A DNA stretch of 64,000 bases from JBMOPD01 sp049323615 (GTDB lineage: Bacteria; Bacillota; Desulfotomaculia; Desulfotomaculales; Desulfocucumaceae), in assembly GCA_049323615.1 (NCBI GenBank), contig JBMOPD010000001.1:41160-105159 (forward strand), read 5' to 3'. Of this stretch, positions 60,574-64,000 are shown piece by piece. The notes beneath the pieces are model-generated. The model was not told the DNA's origin, searched no databases, and saw only the letters and a list, made by a program, of their open reading frames with translations. The position numbers and the translations under genes are program-made. Each line of letters opens with the position of its first letter. The stretch's first letter is position 1.

Positions 60574-60600
60574 GTCAAAAATTCATTGAGGAGGGATAAC

Positions 60601-62127
60601 ATGGACAACCAGAAGAGGCTTACAGAAGTCGCCGGGCTTATGCCGGACAAGCCGGCGGTGGTCTGGCAGGACGGCCAGCTGACTTATGCCGGGCTTGACG
60701 GAAAAGTAAACCAAATGGCCCGCGCGCTGATCAATCTCGGGGTCCAAAAGGGTGACAGGGTGGCGGTGCAGCTTTTAAATGTTCCGGAGTTTGTGATCAG
60801 CTATTATGCGGTCTTTCGGGCCGGCGCCGTTCTGGTTCCGATCAACCCCGTCTATAAAAGAAGGGAAATTGACTATATTTTAAGCGATGCCCGGCCCAAG
60901 GCGCTGATCACGGCGCCGGAATTCATGGGCGAGATTGCCGACATACCGCTCCGAAATGACAGCGACAGTCCGAAGGTAATCCTGGTATCGGAAAAACCCG
61001 CCGAAGGGACCCTTTCCCTGGTGGAATTAATGGCTGTACAGCCCGCCGATCCTGTATCGGTTGACTACGAATACACCGACACGGCCGAAATCATATACAC
61101 CTCGGGCACCACCGGCGTGCCCAAGGGGGCCATGCTGTCCCACCGGAACATCCACAGCAACACCGGGGCCATCATCAAGGAACTGGAAATAACCGGTTCT
61201 GAAAAAACCCTCATCGTCGCCCCGCTCTTCCACATCGCCGCCCAGACCAACTGCATGGCCACCACCTTTTACGCCGGGGGGACCAACTACCTTTTACCCA
61301 GGTGGGTGTCGGCCCTGGATACATTGAAGGCTCTGGAAGAATACAGGATAACGTACTTTTTCGGCCCGCCCACAATGCATACAATGATCCTGAACACCTC
61401 CGAAGCGAAGAAATTTGATCTGTCTTCCATGCGCATCTTACTGACCGGCGCCGCCTCCATGCCGGTGGAGGTGTATTACCGCTTTAAAGAGCAGTTCGGC
61501 ATAGAGCCCCTGGAGGGGTACGGCCTGTCTGAAACAGCGCCCGTGGTCACTTTTAACCCCCTTCACGGCAAGAGAAAGCCGGGTTCCATCGGCCTGCCGA
61601 TACACGGAGTGGATGCCAGAATATTTGATTCCGGAGGAAATGAACTGCCGCCGGGTAAGGTCGGTGAGATTGTGGTCAGCGGCCCCAACGTTTTCCAGGG
61701 CTACTGGAACAAGAAAGCCGAAACCGGCGAGGTCCTGAAGGGGGGCTGGTTTTACACCGGGGACCTGGCCTACAAGGATGAAGAGGGGTATATCTATATC
61801 GTGGACCGGAAGAAAGACATGGTTATCCGGGGCGGCCAAAACATATATCCGCGGGAAATAGAAGAAGAAGTATATAAATACCCCGGTGTGCTGGAGTGCG
61901 CGGTGGTGGGGGTCCCCGACCCGGTGATGGGGGAAGAGGTGGCTTTGTTCATGACGGTAAAAGACGGGCAGGAAATCGATGTCAACGGCTTGAGGGAATT
62001 TTGCTCCGGGAGGATGGCCAAATACAAGGTGCCGCGTTATCTTAAAGTAATTGACAGCCTGCCTAAAACCGCCAGCGGCAAGATAATGAAAACCGAGCTG
62101 CGAAAAATGGCCGATGAAATTTTCTAA
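60601..62127 (+). CDS. Acyl-CoA ligase (AMP-forming, long-chain/aromatic type)
   Basis: A 508-residue adenylate-forming ligase. P-loop IIYTSGTTGVPKGAMLSHRN near residues 161-180, GYGLSETAPVVTFNP (A5), YTGDLAYKDEEGYIYIVDRKKDMVIRGGQNIYPREIE (A7/A8, about 385-420) and the C-terminal catalytic lysine in KTASGKIMKTELRKM. Substrate range is not readable: fatty, dicarboxylic or aromatic acids are possible. ATG at 60601 after GAGGAGGGATAAC. In line with the importer genes and the thiolase: import, activation and thiolysis. Confidence 0.84.
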   Translation: MDNQKRLTEVAGLMPDKPAVVWQDGQLTYAGLDGKVNQMARALINLGVQKGDRVAVQLLNVPEFVISYYAVFRAGAVLVPINPVYKRREIDYILSDARPKALITAPEFMGEIADIPLRNDSDSPKVILVSEKPAEGTLSLVELMAVQPADPVSVDYEYTDTAEIIYTSGTTGVPKGAMLSHRNIHSNTGAIIKELEITGSEKTLIVAPLFHIAAQTNCMATTFYAGGTNYLLPRWVSALDTLKALEEYRITYFFGPPTMHTMILNTSEAKKFDLSSMRILLTGAASMPVEVYYRFKEQFGIEPLEGYGLSETAPVVTFNPLHGKRKPGSIGLPIHGVDARIFDSGGNELPPGKVGEIVVSGPNVFQGYWNKKAETGEVLKGGWFYTGDLAYKDEEGYIYIVDRKKDMVIRGGQNIYPREIEEEVYKYPGVLECAVVGVPDPVMGEEVALFMTVKDGQEIDVNGLREFCSGRMAKYKVPRYLKVIDSLPKTASGKIMKTELRKMADEIF

Positions 62128-62146
62128 TGTCCGGGGGAATGAAACC

Positions 62147-63337
62147 ATGAAAGATGTTGTCATAGTGGAAGGCGCCAGAACACCGACCGGGGTATTCGGG
62201 GGGGTTTTTAAAGACATTGCCGCCCAGGACCTGCAGGCCATTGTTTTTAAGGAAGTGATCAGGCGGACCGGCATCGCTGTCAATCTTATTGACGAAACGA
62301 TAGTGGGCTGCTCTTTTCACCCCAGCGACGCACCGAATATAGGAAGGGTTTCGGCTTTGATGGCCGGGCTGCCGATTAAAATCCCCGGGTCCACTGTCGA
62401 TGTGAACTGCGCCTCGGGCCTGAAGGCCCTGGGCAACGCGTTGGCCGCCATTCGCGCCGGCGAGGCCGGCATCGTCCTGGTGGGCGGCGTTGAAAGCATG
62501 AGCAATATTCCGTACCTGTTGAAGGGCGCCCGCTTCGGCTACCGGCTCAATCACGGCCAGCTTACCGACATGCTCTGGGAGAGCCTGACCGACCCCATAT
62601 GCAACCAGATCATGGGGAGGACGGCTGAAAACCTGGCCGAGGAATTCGGTATTTCACGCGGGGATCAGGATCAGTTTGCCCTGGACAGCCATAAAAAGGC
62701 GGTCAGTGCAATAAACGGCGGGAATTTCGACCGCGAGACGGTTCCCGTGCCGGTTAAGAAAAAATCGCGCGGTAAGGCCGGGGAAGAAATGATCTGCCGG
62801 GACGAAGGCCCCAACCCCCACCTGACCATGGAACAGCTGGCCAAATATCCTCCCGTTTTCAAAAAAGACGGGGGAACGGTGACCGCCGGAAACGCATGCG
62901 GTTTGAACGACGGCGCCGCGGCGGTTTTGGTGATGAGCGCCGAAAAAGCCGGGGAGTTGGGTTTCAAGCCCCGGGCCTATATAAGGTCGCAGGGCTGGGC
63001 CGGACTGGAGCCGCACAGGATGGGGCTGGGGCCGGTTTACGCGGTGCCGAAGGCCCTGGAAAAGGCCGGAGTGACATTAAAGGATATCGATATAATCGAA
63101 CTGAACGAGGCCTTTGCGGTGCAGGCCCTGGCCTGTATAAGGCTGTTGGACCTGGACCGGGAAAAGGTGAACCTGAACGGGGGCGCCATCGCCCTGGGCC
63201 ACCCCGTCGGGTGTACCGGAATCAAGATTGTGATCACCCTGCTGCACCTGATGGAGAAATATGATAAAACACTGGGGCTGGCCACCATGTGCGTGGGCGG
63301 AGGGCTGGGCGGAGCCATAGTCCTGGAGAGAAAATAA
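62147..63337 (+). CDS. Thiolase (acetyl-CoA C-acyltransferase)
   Basis: A 396-residue thiolase II-like enzyme. Acylated cysteine in VDVNCASGLKALGNAL (near residue 88), NEAFAVQALACIRLL near 322, and the C-terminal GGAIALGHPVGCTG with the active His and Cys (near 350-364). It cleaves 3-ketoacyl-CoA or condenses two acetyl-CoA. The ATG at 62147 follows GGGGGAATG and starts the canonical M-K-D-V-V-I-V-E-G-A-R-T-P. Ends the importer-ligase operon. Confidence 0.88.
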   Translation: MKDVVIVEGARTPTGVFGGVFKDIAAQDLQAIVFKEVIRRTGIAVNLIDETIVGCSFHPSDAPNIGRVSALMAGLPIKIPGSTVDVNCASGLKALGNALAAIRAGEAGIVLVGGVESMSNIPYLLKGARFGYRLNHGQLTDMLWESLTDPICNQIMGRTAENLAEEFGISRGDQDQFALDSHKKAVSAINGGNFDRETVPVPVKKKSRGKAGEEMICRDEGPNPHLTMEQLAKYPPVFKKDGGTVTAGNACGLNDGAAAVLVMSAEKAGELGFKPRAYIRSQGWAGLEPHRMGLGPVYAVPKALEKAGVTLKDIDIIELNEAFAVQALACIRLLDLDREKVNLNGGAIALGHPVGCTGIKIVITLLHLMEKYDKTLGLATMCVGGGLGGAIVLERK

Positions 63338-63377
63338 GGCCGGGCCGGATTCTATTAAAGCAGCGGCGCGTGGCCGG

Positions 63378-63477
63378 GGAAGTATATGACATATTAAAGT
63401 GATAAAGCGGACCGCCCCAAGGCGATCCGCTTTTTTACCGTTTAGGAAAGTATATGATGCTTTAAAGTGCTAAAGCG
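63378..63477. repeat. Pair of imperfect direct repeats flanking a terminator
   Basis: GGAAGTATATGACATATTAA (continuing AGTGATAAAGCG) at 63378-63409 and GGAAAGTATATGATGCTTTA (continuing AAGTGCTAAAGCG) at 63445-63477 are near copies in the same orientation. Confidence 0.55.
63404..63436 (+). terminator. Terminator after thiolase gene
   Basis: Hairpin AAAGCGGACCGCC, CCAA, GGCGATCCGCTTT, then TTTT. It closes the liv-ligase-thiolase operon. Confidence 0.75.
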
Positions 63478-63523
63478 TTTAAAGAGTAAAGAAGTTAATG
63501 AATAAACCGAATATAATTATGAT

Positions 63524-64000
63524 ATGAGTTTTTCATCTACAGTTAAAGAAATATTGAAAACTGGATGGAAAAGATACGAAGCCGCTTATAGGAGAATAAT
63601 TCGAGAAACAGAAAGGGAAGCGGTTTCAAAAGTTCTCGGCTGTGGAGACCCTAAAAACGGATATGCAGAGTATTGGTGTTTAGAATGCAACGGATCTGAA
63701 AGAAAAATAGTTCCCTTTACATGTAAAAGCCGATTTTGCCCCTCCTGCGGAAAAGTGTACACAGATAAATGGGTAGAGAAAATAACCAATGAGATGGTCG
63801 ATGTTCCTCATAGGCATGTGGTATTAACCATAGCCGAAGAACTGCGGCCATATTTTTATTGGCACCGGGATGCTTTAAATATACTGATAGAAAGTGCGGC
63901 AGAAGTTTTAAAAAGCATAATAGCAGATAGGAAAAAGAAGTTAAAGCTGACCCCAGGGATAATAATAGTAGTACATACATTTGGCAAAGACTTAAAATTC
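63524..64000 (+). mobile_element. IS91-like transposase, N-terminal part (runs off the window)
   Basis: An open frame from ATG 63524 to the window edge (159 codons, no stop). It carries a zinc-binding N-terminus (YWCLECNGSERKIVPFTCKS, then RFCPSCGK) followed by DVPHRHVVLTIAEELRPYF, the pattern of IS91-family (Y2, rolling-circle type) transposases: C-x2-C ... C-x4-F-C-P-x-C-G and P-H-R-H-x-V-L-T. The catalytic tyrosines would lie beyond the edge. The codons are AT-rich compared with the thiolase operon. Confidence 0.75.

Overview
The window reads as chromosomal DNA of a strictly anaerobic, spore-forming, Gram-positive bacterium of the Clostridia, most like the Peptococcaceae (Pelotomaculum/Desulfotomaculum type). 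This is inferred from gene content, not from a marker gene: a Spo0E-type sporulation phosphatase with a Spo0A box, FakA/DegV, a NuoEFG-type NADH module, NifX/DUF5320/MinD iron-sulfur ATPase genes, and much CoA-thioester metabolism. No rRNA, tRNA or CRISPR array was seen.

Layout. 0-9.5 kb: an MFS transporter relic, a FAD oxidoreductase, the fatty-acid kinase pair fakA-degV, acetoacetyl-CoA ligase, a cNMP-binding patatin, and a padR-crotonase-thioesterase operon behind an array of PadR-type operators. 9.5-12.5 kb: a NifX-like/DUF5320/two-MinD-ATPase operon with a near-ideal sigma-A promoter, ending in a scrambled Mrp/NifU relic. 12.5-24.3 kb: mixed housekeeping and hypothetical genes (RelA/SpoT-like protein with zinc ribbons, Nudix, uridine kinase, HD-GYP, FmdE-like, Hsp20 between two YkgJ paralogues, an orphan Dam-type methylase) and a Spo0E-like gene behind a cyclic-di-GMP-I riboswitch. 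24.6-31 kb: nuoEFG-like genes, a thioredoxin-reductase-like flavoprotein, DUF2889, a zinc-ribbon/HTH protein and a MarR regulator. 31-36 kb: trehalose synthesis (otsA, otsB), a broken debranching enzyme, a GT4 glycosyltransferase and a MerR regulator. 36-40.6 kb: an AT-rich membrane-protein gene and an intact 4-hydroxybutyryl-CoA dehydratase between two pseudogenes. 40.7-48.5 kb: an AT-rich island encoding a MacAB/TolC-like export system, two secreted proteins and a two-component system. 48.7-56.2 kb: a hydrolase, a Tex relic, the mrfA-mrfB DNA repair pair, an ABC-2 exporter and a creatininase homologue. 56.2-63.3 kb: a branched-chain amino acid type ABC importer lacking livF, in line with an acyl-CoA ligase and a thiolase. 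The right edge enters an IS91-like transposase.

Two themes stand out. First, the window holds at least eight decayed genes, several of which keep their ends but have lost the middle (MFS, debranching enzyme, phosphotriesterase, livF), so deletion is an active force here. Second, cyclic di-GMP appears to be linked to sporulation control through the riboswitch in front of the Spo0E-like gene. All calls come from reading the sequence; no database search was run.
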